Assembly: GCA_036378535.1 (NCBI GenBank)
Contig: DASUWH010000079.1
Location: forward strand, 1 to 64,000
DNA: 64,000 nt
Reading direction: 5' to 3'
DNA from: Gp1-AA122 sp036378535
GTDB taxonomy: Bacteria > Acidobacteriota > Terriglobia > Terriglobales > Acidobacteriaceae
This document shows, in pieces, positions 52,635-62,158 of this stretch. The notes below the pieces were generated by a model. That model worked only from the letters and a program-made list of their open reading frames with translations, was not told the origin of the DNA and searched no databases. A program made the position numbers and the translations under genes. Each line of letters opens with the position of its first letter. Positions within the stretch are counted from its first letter, which is position 1.

Positions 52635-53681
52635 ATGTCACGGCTCAAATTCCTTATTTTTCTCTTACTGGTTCTGGGTGTGGCACGGTTTGCGGCCGCG
52701 CAGGCATCCTCGCCCGCCAACACTCAGCCGAACAAACCGCAGTCTATCGACTCCGACTTCGCTGAAGCACGCCGGCTTGCACAACAGGGGAAGTTCGACG
52801 AGGCTATTGCGAACCTGCAGCGGCTCGCCGACCAGAATCCGGGACGCAAGGGCCTAGATCACGAGTTCGGACTGGCTTATTACAAGAAGGGCGACTACGT
52901 GAAGGCCTTTGAATCGCTGAAGAAGGCGATCCAGGAAGATCCCGCCGACAATGAAGCTACCCAGTTGCTCGGTATCTCGTATTACCTCTCCGGACGCCCG
53001 CAGAGCGCGATTCCGCTTCTCGAGAAGGTTCAGGGCTGGTATCCGCAGGCCAACGTGAATGCTGCTTATATCTTAGGCATCTGCTATATCCAGAGTCGAG
53101 ATTACCCCGGCGCACGGCGCGCCTTCGCCAAGATGTTCGATGTTCCGCCTGACTCCGCCGCCAGCTACCTGTTCACGGCGCGCATGCTGCTGCGCCAGGA
53201 ATTCGATCCCATCGCCGAAGAATACGCGCAAAAAGCGGTCGCGCTGGATCCCAAACTTCCCCAGGCGCATTTCTTGTTGGGCGAGCTTTACCTATACAAA
53301 TCGCGCGTTCCCGAGGCGATCGCAGAATTTCAGAAGGAACTGGCGGTCGACCCCGGAGATGCGGCCACCTATTACAAGTTGGCCGATGCTTATTCACGGG
53401 TGCAGAAATTTGATGATGCCGAGCGTTTGCTACAACGCTCCATCTGGCTGGATGCGAACTCCACCGGCCCATACATTCTGATGGGCAAGGTGCTGGAGAA
53501 GAAAGGCGAGAGCGAACTGGCAGTGCGCGCCCTGCTGCACGCGGTCGCAATGGATCCTAACAATTCTATCACCCATCATCTCTTGGGCCAGGCCTATCGC
53601 GATCTCGGCAAAACCGACGACGCCACACGCGAGCTGAAGCTGGCTGAGCAGTTGCAGCAGGCGCAGGATACCAAGCAATGA
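52635..53681 (+). CDS. Secreted TPR-repeat protein
   Basis: The 348-residue protein begins with a signal peptide (FLIFLLLVLGVARFAAAQA). About seven TPR units follow (for example DSDFAEARRLAQQGKFDEAIANLQRL, HEFGLAYYKKGDYVKAFESL and HFLLGELYLYKSRVPEAIAEF), ending in a Gln-rich tail (AEQLQQAQDTKQ). It lies 39 bases after the GH130-like gene and 70 bases before the amine-oxidase gene. It is probably a periplasmic adaptor; the partner is unknown. It is related in build to the longer TPR protein at 44520. Confidence 0.82.
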   Translation: MSRLKFLIFLLLVLGVARFAAAQASSPANTQPNKPQSIDSDFAEARRLAQQGKFDEAIANLQRLADQNPGRKGLDHEFGLAYYKKGDYVKAFESLKKAIQEDPADNEATQLLGISYYLSGRPQSAIPLLEKVQGWYPQANVNAAYILGICYIQSRDYPGARRAFAKMFDVPPDSAASYLFTARMLLRQEFDPIAEEYAQKAVALDPKLPQAHFLLGELYLYKSRVPEAIAEFQKELAVDPGDAATYYKLADAYSRVQKFDDAERLLQRSIWLDANSTGPYILMGKVLEKKGESELAVRALLHAVAMDPNNSITHHLLGQAYRDLGKTDDATRELKLAEQLQQAQDTKQ

Positions 53682-53752
53682 ATTTGAACGCGCGATCATG
53701 TGGCGAACGTTCTAAAGACCCGCCGCGGTAAAAAATCATCTACGATTACAAG

Positions 53753-55087
53753 ATGGAGACGGATGCAGAGGTGCTCGTCGTAGGTGCCGGCGTTGCCGGT
53801 ATGGCTGCCGCGCTGGACATCGTTCGACAAGGAGTGAAAGTCGCAATCGTCGAGGCTCGCGACCGTGTTGGCGGCCGGGTGTTCAGCAAGCCCGACGCTG
53901 CCGCCAATGCGCCCATCGAACTCGGAGCCGAATTCGTTCACGGCCGGCCGCCAGAAATTCTGGATTTGTTGCGAGAACTGAAGATTGAACCGGTCCCGAC
54001 CAGCGGTGAAGATTGGTGCGAGGAGAACGGCCAGCTTAAGCCATGCGATCTGTTTTCCGACATAGATCAGCTTCTCGAGCAGATGGACGATATGGGTCCT
54101 GATGAGGCGTTCCAGGACTTTCTTGAACGCAGTTGTCCGTCTACAGACGAACAAACCAAATACCGCGCGATACGTTACATCATGGGATTTCACGCGGCTG
54201 ATCCTGCCCTCATCAGCGTTCATTCCCTGGTTAGGGGTCTCCGTGCCGACGAAAAAATTGACGGTGAGAGAGCTTTCCGCATTCCCGGTGGCTACGCTGT
54301 TCTGATCGATTATTTTCGAAAACACCTGAACGCGGCGCGAGTTCCAATTTGCCTGAATACAGTGGTGCAGCACGTTCGGTGGAGTTCAGATCGGGTGTCG
54401 CTTCAGTGTCATACCGATGCCGGCCACCGAACCTACTCGGCGAGCAAAGTTCTGGTTACGCTTCCGTTGGGCGTTCTGCAAGCACGGGCCGGCGACGCCG
54501 GTGCCGTCCATTTTTCCCCTGACTTGCCTCCCTCCAAGCGGTCAGCCCTGAACTATCTCGCGATGGGCAAGGTGATGCGCATCACGCTCCGCTTTCGAGA
54601 GCGGTTCTGGGAGAACTCGCGGCCGTCAGGATCGAAAACGCTTGCGGATATGCGCTTTCTGTTTTCGCAGCAGAATTGGTTTCCCACCTGGTGGACGACT
54701 ATGCCCCTGAAAGCGCCGCTCCTCATAGGCTGGGCCCCATTCGATTGGGCGGAGAAACTAGCAGGAGCGGATCCCACGCTGGTCTTCTCCTCCGCATCTG
54801 ACACGCTCAGGGCATTGTTCAAGATGCACCAGCAAGATATTGAAGATTTGACGGAAGCGGCAGTTTTTCACGACTGGCAAACCGATCCATTCTCGTACGG
54901 CGCTTATAGCTACGTGAAGGCGGGAGGCGACTCAGCGCAAGCCGATCTGGCCGCTCCTGTCGACCGCACCTTGTTCTTTGCCGGCGAGGCCACTGATCTT
55001 TCCGGTTATCACGGCACGGTACACGGAGCGATCGCGTCCGCACACCGCGCCGCGCAGGAAATCCTCCGTAGCCGGAACGCCAAGTAG
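53753..55087 (+). CDS. Flavin-containing amine oxidase (monoamine/polyamine oxidase family)
   Basis: The 444-residue FAD enzyme has the N-terminal dinucleotide motif VLVVGAGVAGMAAALDIVRQG and the family VEARDRVGGRVFS motif. LGAEFVHG follows the flavin site, and the C-terminal FFAGEATDLSGYHGTVHGAIASAHRAA closes over FAD. It oxidises a primary or secondary amine to an imine or aldehyde with O2 or another acceptor. No signal peptide is seen, so it is cytosolic or membrane-associated. Neither substrate nor covalent FAD attachment is evident. The gene is followed by a convergent Flp pilin gene. Confidence 0.88.
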   Translation: METDAEVLVVGAGVAGMAAALDIVRQGVKVAIVEARDRVGGRVFSKPDAAANAPIELGAEFVHGRPPEILDLLRELKIEPVPTSGEDWCEENGQLKPCDLFSDIDQLLEQMDDMGPDEAFQDFLERSCPSTDEQTKYRAIRYIMGFHAADPALISVHSLVRGLRADEKIDGERAFRIPGGYAVLIDYFRKHLNAARVPICLNTVVQHVRWSSDRVSLQCHTDAGHRTYSASKVLVTLPLGVLQARAGDAGAVHFSPDLPPSKRSALNYLAMGKVMRITLRFRERFWENSRPSGSKTLADMRFLFSQQNWFPTWWTTMPLKAPLLIGWAPFDWAEKLAGADPTLVFSSASDTLRALFKMHQQDIEDLTEAAVFHDWQTDPFSYGAYSYVKAGGDSAQADLAAPVDRTLFFAGEATDLSGYHGTVHGAIASAHRAAQEILRSRNAK

Positions 55088-55224
55088 AAACTTATCCCAC
55101 CCGGGATTAGTATGCAGGGCAATGCCTGCTCTCTACTCGGTCTGAGCCCTGGTCACAAGCGACACGACGGCATCGTCTTCAACAAGACGAGATTGAATTT
55201 TCGGGATATAAGTAGCGTTGCGTC

Positions 55225-55389
55225 TTACTGGACCGAACTTGCGACTTGCGAGAATACCGTATTGGAATTGCTGCCGATCAGACGGACAGTACCCACCACG
55301 ATAATCAAAATGACGGCCACCATGACCGCGTATTCCGCGATATCTTGACCGCTTTCGTCTGACCACAAACTGCGGATAAGGTTCGACAC
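55225..55389 (-). CDS. Flp/Fap-type type IVb pilin
   Basis: This 54-residue protein starts at GTG 55389 with GGAGGG at 55393-55398 and ends at TAA 55225-55227. The sequence begins MSNLIRSLWSDESGQDIAEY and continues with a single hydrophobic helix (AVMVAVILIIVVGTVRLIG) and a short polar C-terminus (NSNTVFSQVASSVQ). G-x-D/T-A-x-E-Y followed by the helix is the hallmark of Flp pilins, whose prepilin peptidase cuts before the mature helix near the GQDIAEY segment. Such pilins build tight-adherence or type IVb fibres. No tad secretion or prepilin peptidase genes are near, so this is an orphan pilin. It is convergent with the amine-oxidase gene and divergent from the ABC transporter pair; the rest of 55088-55545 is empty. 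Confidence 0.85.
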   Translation of the reverse strand: MSNLIRSLWSDESGQDIAEYAVMVAVILIIVVGTVRLIGSNSNTVFSQVASSVQ

Positions 55390-55545
55390 GTGCCCTCCGG
55401 GGGAGTGGAATTACTAGGGATAGATTGTCCCTGTGGCCGCAATGATGACCTGTACGGGGAAAGGTTGTCAACCAGTTACTCTGAATTCGGGAAAATTCTT
55501 GTGGAAAGGCTGTGGGTTTCCGGCGGGGCGGATAGAATCACCTAC

Positions 55546-56472
55546 ATGGCGGCAGCTCTGGAATTTGATGGCGTGAGCAAACAATATAACCGCTGGTACA
55601 GCACCCGGCGAGTGACTGCACTGGACGCGCTCACCTTAAGAGTCGAACCCGGAGAAATCTTCGGATTTCTTGGCCCTAACGGGGCAGGCAAGACCACCGC
55701 CATCCATCTCGCCATGGGCTTCATGCGGGCCACCACGGGACAAGGACGCATTCTAGGCAAGCCTTTCGGCGACGCCAAGACCCGGAGCCGCATCGGATTC
55801 CTCGCGGAAAATGTCGCCTTTTACTATCGCCCCGCCGAGGAATTGGTTCGTTTTTACGGCGCCCTGAACGATGTGCCCCGCTCATCGCTCGCGCGACGGT
55901 CTACGGAAGTACTTACGGCGGTCGGTCTGCTGGAATACAGTCGCCGCAACGCCAGCAAGTTTTCTCGCGGCATGTTGCAAAGAATCGGGCTGGCGCAGGC
56001 CTTGATCAACGATCCCGAGTTGTTGCTGCTCGACGAGCCTACTTCCGCCCTTGATCCGCTGGCCCGCGTGAACGTTCGCGAACTGCTCACCAAGATGCGA
56101 AATTCCGGCAAAACCGTCTTTCTAAGCTCGCATTTGCTCTCGGAAGTAGAACTGATCTGCGATCGCGTTGCCGTACTCAACCGGGGTCGCCTCGTGCGCT
56201 TGGGCAGGACGTCGGATCTGCTGCAAACGGAACAGAAGCTGGAGATTACGGCACGTGGAATTCCCGCCAATGGCTTTCCTGGCTCAGAGGTAGCGGATGG
56301 CGTAGTGCGGTTCAAAATTCCCTCGGAAACGCAGCGTGCCGCGCTTGAAAAGGTATGGCAACTGGGAGGAGAAGTGCTCAGCGTAAATCCAGTGCGGCGC
56401 TCTCTCGAGGAACTTTTCCTTCAATTGACGGCATCCTCATCGTCCCAGGCCGTAAATGGAGGTAATGAATGA
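55546..56472 (+). CDS. ABC transporter ATP-binding protein (ABC-2 type exporter)
   Basis: The 308-residue ATPase has Walker A GPNGAGKTT (43-51), the signature FSRGMLQRIGLAQAL, Walker B LLLLDEPTSALD and the H-loop SSHLLSEVELI. A C-terminal extension of about 85 residues is typical of the DrrA/CcmA-type ABC-2 exporters. ATG 55546 is the start, as upstream in-frame sequence is not family-like. The stop overlaps the permease start by ATGA. Together they should form an export ABC system; the cargo is unknown. Confidence 0.9.
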   Translation: MAAALEFDGVSKQYNRWYSTRRVTALDALTLRVEPGEIFGFLGPNGAGKTTAIHLAMGFMRATTGQGRILGKPFGDAKTRSRIGFLAENVAFYYRPAEELVRFYGALNDVPRSSLARRSTEVLTAVGLLEYSRRNASKFSRGMLQRIGLAQALINDPELLLLDEPTSALDPLARVNVRELLTKMRNSGKTVFLSSHLLSEVELICDRVAVLNRGRLVRLGRTSDLLQTEQKLEITARGIPANGFPGSEVADGVVRFKIPSETQRAALEKVWQLGGEVLSVNPVRRSLEELFLQLTASSSSQAVNGGNE

Positions 56473-57179
56473 GGCAGGTGCGGCTGATTGCCATCAACTT
56501 CGCGCGCGAGCAACGCTGGCCCATTCTTGTCCTCATGCTGTGGGTGGTTGTGCTCAACCTGATGGGGCTGTTCAGGAATCTTCAGATGTCCGGCGAAGAC
56601 GTGCTCTTCCTTTTCAAACAAGTGGCTGCTTACGGACTCGCCTTCGCGGTTTTCTTCGGCGCTTCCGCCATTCACAACGAACGCAAAACCCGCCGCATTT
56701 TGTCAGTGCTCTCCAAGAGCGTGGGTCGAGAACAATATATTGGGGGCTTGCTATGCGGTATTGTCTTTGCCCTTTCCATTTTCTGTTCCGCCATGGCTCT
56801 CACCGGTACCTGGCTTTTGAAGCCGGCAGGTTTTCCTGTTGCCCACGTCTGGTTCCTGATGTTGTGCCTGATGATGGCCTGCGTATTGGCGGCCGCGGTG
56901 GCGGTTCTGTTTTCTACTTTTCTGAATCCTCTATTTGCCACTCTATCCGCGATTCTTGTGCTGGCTCTGCCTGCGGTGGCGGCGATGCAGTTCGATTCTC
57001 GCTTGGCCGGCGCGATTCCCGTTGTCGCGCTGGTCGAATTGCTGATTCGCGCGTCATTCTCGGAGAACTGGACGCCCCAGTGGAATCTGCTGCTGTTGGG
57101 CCTGCTGGAATCGGGCTTATGCTGGCTGGCGGCCTCGTGGGTATTCGGTCGTCGCGACATTGCCGTCGCGGTGGATTAA
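56469..57179 (+). CDS. ABC-2 type transporter permease
   Basis: The 236-residue membrane protein has six hydrophobic segments (for example WPILVLMLWVVVLNLMGLF, YGLAFAVFFGASAIHNE, IVFALSIFCSAMALTGTWLL, VWFLMLCLMMACVLAAAVAVLF and FATLSAILVLALPAVAAM). The loop HNERKTRRILSVLSKSVGREQYI after TM2 is the classic ABC-2 coupling region with R-T-x-R-I-L-S-V-L-S. It is translationally coupled to the ATPase. Its stop lies one base from the convergent nuoN stop. Confidence 0.85.
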   Translation: MRQVRLIAINFAREQRWPILVLMLWVVVLNLMGLFRNLQMSGEDVLFLFKQVAAYGLAFAVFFGASAIHNERKTRRILSVLSKSVGREQYIGGLLCGIVFALSIFCSAMALTGTWLLKPAGFPVAHVWFLMLCLMMACVLAAAVAVLFSTFLNPLFATLSAILVLALPAVAAMQFDSRLAGAIPVVALVELLIRASFSENWTPQWNLLLLGLLESGLCWLAASWVFGRRDIAVAVD

Positions 57180-57180
57180 C

Positions 57181-58686
57181 TTACTTCGGCGCCGTAACGG
57201 ATGGAACGCTGGCTGCCGACGCGGGCGCTTGCATCAGTTCACCCGCCGCGCGTTGCGCATAACCCAATACTCGCCCGGGGAGTACGCCCAGATAGATGGT
57301 TGCAGCCAGGCTGATGATGAGCGCCGTCCCGAGCGCGAACGGAATTTTGGTCACGGGAATGGATTCCCGTTCTTCGCGCATGTACATCACGACGATCACT
57401 CGCAAATAATAGTAGGCTCCGACTGCGCTGTTGATGACGGCAATGATGGTTAATCCCACCAGGTTCGACTTCAGTGCTGCTGAGAAGACATAGAATTTGG
57501 CGAAGAAGCCTCCGGTGACGGGAATACCGATCAGGGAGAGCAGGAAAATCGTTAACGTGGCGGCAAGAATCGGAGAGCGCTGGCCCAGGCCAGCGTAGTC
57601 ATCCAGGGTGACGTAGCGTTCGCCCGCATTGGCCAGATGGCTCACTACAGCGAACGCGCCAACATTCATCGCGGCATACGAGGCGGTATAGAACATCGCC
57701 GCGGAAATACCCAAATCCGGCGCAGTGGCGTAGGCGATCAGCAGGTAGCCGGCATGCGCGATCGACGAATAGGCCAGCAAGCGCTTCACATTCGTTTGTA
57801 CCAGGGCAGCGATATTGCCGAGGCACATCGAGAGTGCAGCCGAGACCCAGATCAGCCATATCCGTCCCGGGGCGTTGGCCTCAAAAAAGATGCGCAGTAA
57901 CACGGCAAAAACCGCAGCCTTGGGCGCGGTTGACATGAATCCCACCACCGGCGCCGGCGCTCCTTCATAAACGTCAGGAGTCCACACGTGGAACGGCGCC
58001 GCCGCCACCTTGAATCCCAGCCCGATGAACATCAAGGCTATGCCGACGTCGACCAGCACGGGCACCTGCTGCGAAGCCAACACCTGGCTGATCTTATCGA
58101 TGTTGGTCGATCCGGTAGCCCCGAACATCATGGCGATACCGTAAAGGAAGAACGCAGTCGCAAACGAACCCAGCAAAAAATACTTGAGCGAGGCTTCGCT
58201 GCTGGAAGCTTCGCGGCGCCGGAATCCCGCCAGGATATAACTCGAGATCGAAGAAATTTCCAGCGAGATAAAAATCAGAACCAGTTCCATGGCCGACGAC
58301 ATCAGGCACATGCCCACCGTGCCAAACAGAATCAGGCCGTAGTACTCGCCCGCCCGGATGCGCTGCACCGACATGTACTCGTACGACGTGAGGATCACGA
58401 TGGCGGCGATCGTCGTCACCAGCACATGAAAGAAGACGCTGAAATTGCTCACCTTGACCATGTTCCAGAAGGCGAGCCCCGGGTAGCCAGCCTGATAGAA
58501 AGAAGCTGCGATGGCGCCCAGTGAGCCGATGAGGGCGATGGTTCCTAAGGTCTGCTGGTTCCTGTTCTCGTCGATGAGAGGCTCGACCACCATCACGACA
58601 ACCCCGAAGATGGTAAGCACCAGCTCGGGGAGTATTCGAATGTAATCGGCCGCTACCGGTACCGACTGCATCACCTCGGCGCTCAT
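57181..58686 (-). CDS. nuoN: NADH-quinone oxidoreductase subunit N
   Basis: The 501-residue, about 14-helix antiporter-like subunit of complex I. Characteristic parts are YIRILPELVLTIFGVVVMVVEPL (N-terminus), SLEISSISSYILAGF (with a conserved Glu), VAAAPFHVWTPDVYEGAPAPVVGFMSTAPKAAVFAVLLR with the proton-channel lysine, and VKRLLAYSSIAHAGYLLIA. Start Met 58686 overlaps the nuoM stop (ATGA); an upstream in-frame extension is rejected. It is the last gene of the operon and convergent with the ABC permease gene. Confidence 0.95.
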   Translation of the reverse strand: MSAEVMQSVPVAADYIRILPELVLTIFGVVVMVVEPLIDENRNQQTLGTIALIGSLGAIAASFYQAGYPGLAFWNMVKVSNFSVFFHVLVTTIAAIVILTSYEYMSVQRIRAGEYYGLILFGTVGMCLMSSAMELVLIFISLEISSISSYILAGFRRREASSSEASLKYFLLGSFATAFFLYGIAMMFGATGSTNIDKISQVLASQQVPVLVDVGIALMFIGLGFKVAAAPFHVWTPDVYEGAPAPVVGFMSTAPKAAVFAVLLRIFFEANAPGRIWLIWVSAALSMCLGNIAALVQTNVKRLLAYSSIAHAGYLLIAYATAPDLGISAAMFYTASYAAMNVGAFAVVSHLANAGERYVTLDDYAGLGQRSPILAATLTIFLLSLIGIPVTGGFFAKFYVFSAALKSNLVGLTIIAVINSAVGAYYYLRVIVVMYMREERESIPVTKIPFALGTALIISLAATIYLGVLPGRVLGYAQRAAGELMQAPASAASVPSVTAPK

Positions 58687-60200
58687 TGTCCAACCGCCTT
58701 TGCCGCTAACTGTCCAAACGGCACGAGCGCGTTCTGTACTGCGGGATCGATGGCATTGAGCCAGATCAGCGGCGCTACGCCCATGATCAGCGCCATCACC
58801 GCGGCCGGCCACAATGCGGCCCGTTCGAGGCCGGTGAGGTCGGGAAGCGTGTTATTCATTTCGTGCGTTATTTTTCCGAAGAAGACGCGCTGGTACATCC
58901 AGAGCAGGTAGCAAGCGCTCCAGATCACCCCGGTTGCCCCGAGAATGCCGTACAGCGCTCGTGCCCGGAAGGCCCCGCTCAAGACCAGGAACTCGCCAAC
59001 AAAGCCGTTCAGCAGAGGCAATCCCACCGACGATAGAACGATGAACAAGAAGAAAGCAGCATAAATTGGCATGGGTGTGGCCAGGCCGCCGAATTCCCGG
59101 ATTTCGTAGGTATGCCGCCGCTCGTGAAGAACTCCGGCCAGCATGAACAGCGCTCCCGTGGAGACGCCGTGAGCGAGCATCACGAACACGGCCCCGTTGA
59201 TGCCCGCGCTGGTGAAACTGAATATCCCGAGCACGACGAATCCGAGGTGGCTGATCGAGGAGTACGCGATCAGCTTCTTCATGTTCGGTTGCACCATGGC
59301 GACGAGCGCGCCATAAATTATGCCTATCAGCGCCAAGGTGACGATCCAGGGAGCATTGCGCTGCGACTGTTCCGGAAACAGTCCGAGGTTGAACCGCAAC
59401 ATGCCATAGGTGCCCATTTTCAGCAGCACGCCGGCGAGCAGGACCGAGCCTGCCGTAGGGGCCTCGACGTGTGCGTCCGGCAGCCAGGTATGCACGGGAA
59501 AGAGCGGGACTTTGACTGCGAAGGCCACAAAAAATCCAAGGAAGAGCCAGGGCGCAGCCGTCGCGAATCCGGGAACCTGGCCATTGCGGATGGCGTCTTG
59601 AACCATCACGAAATCGAAGCTGCCAACTTTCGCATACAGCCACAAGATCGCCGCCAGCATGAATACCGAGGCGACCATCGTGTACAGGAAGAATTTCACC
59701 GCCGCGTATACGCGCCGCTCATGCCCGAAAATGCCGATCAGCAGCGCCATCGGGATCAGCGTCGCTTCCCAGAAGAAATAGAAGAGGAACAGATCCAGAG
59801 ACGTGAATACCCCGATCAGCGCCGTCTCCAGGATCAGCAGAAGGATGAAGAATTCCTTGACCCGGTTATGGATCGAGTTCCACGAAATCAGGACGCAAAG
59901 CGGCGTCAGGAACGTGGTCAGCAGCACCAGCCACATGGAGAATCCGTCCACCGCCATGTGGTAATGAATATTCGGACTGGCAATCCATTGCGCGTTCACG
60001 TCGAACTGAAATCCTGACTGGCCGCGCTCAAAGTGCGCAGGCAGGTGCAGCGAAAGTATGAAGGCGAGCAGGGAAGTGACCAGCGCGAACACGCGAATGT
60101 CCCGGTCCCGGCGCGGAATAAAGATGAGCAGGATCGCGCCACCCAGAGGAATGAAGGTGATCAGCGTCAGAATCCAGCTATTGAGATCGGTCGTGCTCAT
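58683..60200 (-). CDS. nuoM: NADH-quinone oxidoreductase subunit M
   Basis: The 505-residue proton-pumping subunit contains FYFFWEATLIPMALLIGIFG (TM5 Glu), FVAFAVKVPLFPVHTWLPDAHVEAPTAGSVLLAGVLLKMGTYG (central Lys and the broken helix) and MKKLIAYSSISHLGFVVLG. Start Met 60200 overlaps the nuoL stop (ATGA); the in-frame upstream extension would lie inside nuoL. All the key charged residues appear to be present, so the subunit should be active. Confidence 0.95.
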   Translation of the reverse strand: MSTTDLNSWILTLITFIPLGGAILLIFIPRRDRDIRVFALVTSLLAFILSLHLPAHFERGQSGFQFDVNAQWIASPNIHYHMAVDGFSMWLVLLTTFLTPLCVLISWNSIHNRVKEFFILLLILETALIGVFTSLDLFLFYFFWEATLIPMALLIGIFGHERRVYAAVKFFLYTMVASVFMLAAILWLYAKVGSFDFVMVQDAIRNGQVPGFATAAPWLFLGFFVAFAVKVPLFPVHTWLPDAHVEAPTAGSVLLAGVLLKMGTYGMLRFNLGLFPEQSQRNAPWIVTLALIGIIYGALVAMVQPNMKKLIAYSSISHLGFVVLGIFSFTSAGINGAVFVMLAHGVSTGALFMLAGVLHERRHTYEIREFGGLATPMPIYAAFFLFIVLSSVGLPLLNGFVGEFLVLSGAFRARALYGILGATGVIWSACYLLWMYQRVFFGKITHEMNNTLPDLTGLERAALWPAAVMALIMGVAPLIWLNAIDPAVQNALVPFGQLAAKAVGQ

Positions 60201-62158
60201 GTCAAAGCAATCCAGATCATGTAGGCAATTACCCCGGCCGCGCCCAGGGCGATCCATCCGGCGTAGGAACGTACGTTGCCGGACTGCATATGGCGGAAAG
60301 TGTCCGAAACTTTGCGCGCGCCATCGGCCATATCGTTGATGCTGTCGTCAATCAGGCCCTGGTCGATGCCTTGCCACAAAATCTTCCGCGAACCCTCGAC
60401 CAGGGGCTTTACAAACAAAATGGCGTAAAGTTCATCTACGTAATACTTGTTCACCACGGCGGTATACAAACCGTTCAGGGCCGCCGCTATCTTGGCAGGC
60501 AATTCCGGATGACTCTTGTACAGCAACCAGGCCAGCAGCAAGCCGAGCACTGCGGCTAGAACCGAGGTGAGCGTGAATAGAAGCTCCGTGCTTCCTTGTT
60601 CGCCAACCGCCTTGCCCGCCTGAGCGGCCGATTCAGTCAACGTATACGCAGTTGACCCCGAGCGGAACGCGGGCTCCAGAAACTTCTCAAAATTCTTGCC
60701 GATGTTGACCCATCCCCCGACCACCGACAGGATCGCCAGAATAACCAGCGGGATCAGCATAATTTTGGGGCTCTCATGAATCGCGCCATGTCCGGCGTGC
60801 GCGTGACTTTCCTCAGCACTGCCCCGGTATTCGCCAAAAAATGTCAGAAACCACAGGCGGAACATATAAAAGGATGTAAGGAATGCCGTGAACTCGCCGA
60901 CTCCCCACAGCGCCATGTTGACGCGCGATGCCTGCCACAAAATCTCATCTTTACTGAAGAACCCAGCCAGGGGAGGAAAGCCGGCAATCGCGAAAGTCCC
61001 CATCGTCATGGTCCAGAAGGTCCAGGGGATCTTGCTTCGCAGCCCACCCATCTTCCGCATATCCTGCTCACCGCCGACTGCATGAATGACCGATCCCGCC
61101 GCCAGGAAGAGCAGGCCTTTGAAGAAGGCATGGGTCATGAGGTGAAAGATGCCGGCAGTATAAGCAGCCACGCCGCAGGCCAGGAACATGTAGCCAAGCT
61201 GCGAGATGGTTGAATAAGCGAGGACCTTCTTTATATCGGTCTGCGCCATGCCGATGGTGGCAGCGTAGAAAGCGGTGAGCGTCCCGATCACCGCGACCAC
61301 AGTAAGTGCCATCGGCGCCCGATCGAAAATGAGGTGCGAGCGCGCGACCATGTACACGCCCGCGGTGACCATGGTGGCGGCGTGAATCAACGCGGAAACC
61401 GGGGTCGGGCCCTCCATGGCGTCCGGCAGCCACACATATAAAGGAATCTGCGCCGATTTACCGGCCGCGCCCACCATCAGCAGAATGCCTATGGTCGTCA
61501 GCAGCCCTGCTCCGGCGGTCTCAACCGGCAATTGCGAGATGGAAGCAAATACCTGCGAGAACGTCAGCGATCCAAAATGCTTGATCAGAAGAAACAGCGC
61601 AATCAGGAATCCGAAATCCCCGATCCGATTGACAATGAATGCTTTCTTTCCTGCCGATGCTGCCGAGTCTTTCGTAAACCAGAAGCCAATGAGCAGATAT
61701 GACGCCAGGCCCACGCCTTCCCAACCTATGAACATCACCAGGTAGCTGTGCGCCAGGACCAGCGTCAGCATGAAAAACATGAAGACGTTCAGATAGCAGA
61801 AGAATCGGTAAAAGCCGCCCTCTTCCCACATGTAACCGACTGAATAAATATGGATCAGGAAACCGACGCCGGTGACGACCAGCAGCATGATCATCGAGAG
61901 CTCGTCCAGGTAAAATCCGTAATCCACCTGGAACGAACCGGCTCGCAGCCAGGTGGCGTAAGTCTCGATGTGGGGGAGACTGAGCGCGAAGAACCGCGCC
62001 AGCACGAACAGCACCATGGCAAAGGCAGCGCCACAAAATCCAACCCCCACCGCCGCTACTGTCGGGCGCGAAAAGCGGCGGCCGAAGAGGCCGTTGATCG
62101 CCGCGCCCAACAAGGGAAGCAGCGGAATAAGCCAGAGATGGAGAGCGGTCTGCGTCAT
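60197..62158 (-). CDS. nuoL: NADH-quinone oxidoreductase subunit L
   Basis: The 653-residue largest membrane subunit has the antiporter-like core (MFIGWEGVGLASYLLIGFWF with the TM5 Glu, AGKSAQIPLYVWLPDAMEGPTPVSALIHAATMVTAGVYM, IKKVLAYSTISQLGYMFLACG). The long C-terminal lateral helix extends to VIAYMIWIALT. A linker between about 440 and 460 is rich in His (AEESHAHAGHGAIHESPK). It starts at Met 62158, overlapping the nuoK stop by four bases. Confidence 0.95.
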   Translation of the reverse strand: MTQTALHLWLIPLLPLLGAAINGLFGRRFSRPTVAAVGVGFCGAAFAMVLFVLARFFALSLPHIETYATWLRAGSFQVDYGFYLDELSMIMLLVVTGVGFLIHIYSVGYMWEEGGFYRFFCYLNVFMFFMLTLVLAHSYLVMFIGWEGVGLASYLLIGFWFTKDSAASAGKKAFIVNRIGDFGFLIALFLLIKHFGSLTFSQVFASISQLPVETAGAGLLTTIGILLMVGAAGKSAQIPLYVWLPDAMEGPTPVSALIHAATMVTAGVYMVARSHLIFDRAPMALTVVAVIGTLTAFYAATIGMAQTDIKKVLAYSTISQLGYMFLACGVAAYTAGIFHLMTHAFFKGLLFLAAGSVIHAVGGEQDMRKMGGLRSKIPWTFWTMTMGTFAIAGFPPLAGFFSKDEILWQASRVNMALWGVGEFTAFLTSFYMFRLWFLTFFGEYRGSAEESHAHAGHGAIHESPKIMLIPLVILAILSVVGGWVNIGKNFEKFLEPAFRSGSTAYTLTESAAQAGKAVGEQGSTELLFTLTSVLAAVLGLLLAWLLYKSHPELPAKIAAALNGLYTAVVNKYYVDELYAILFVKPLVEGSRKILWQGIDQGLIDDSINDMADGARKVSDTFRHMQSGNVRSYAGWIALGAAGVIAYMIWIALT

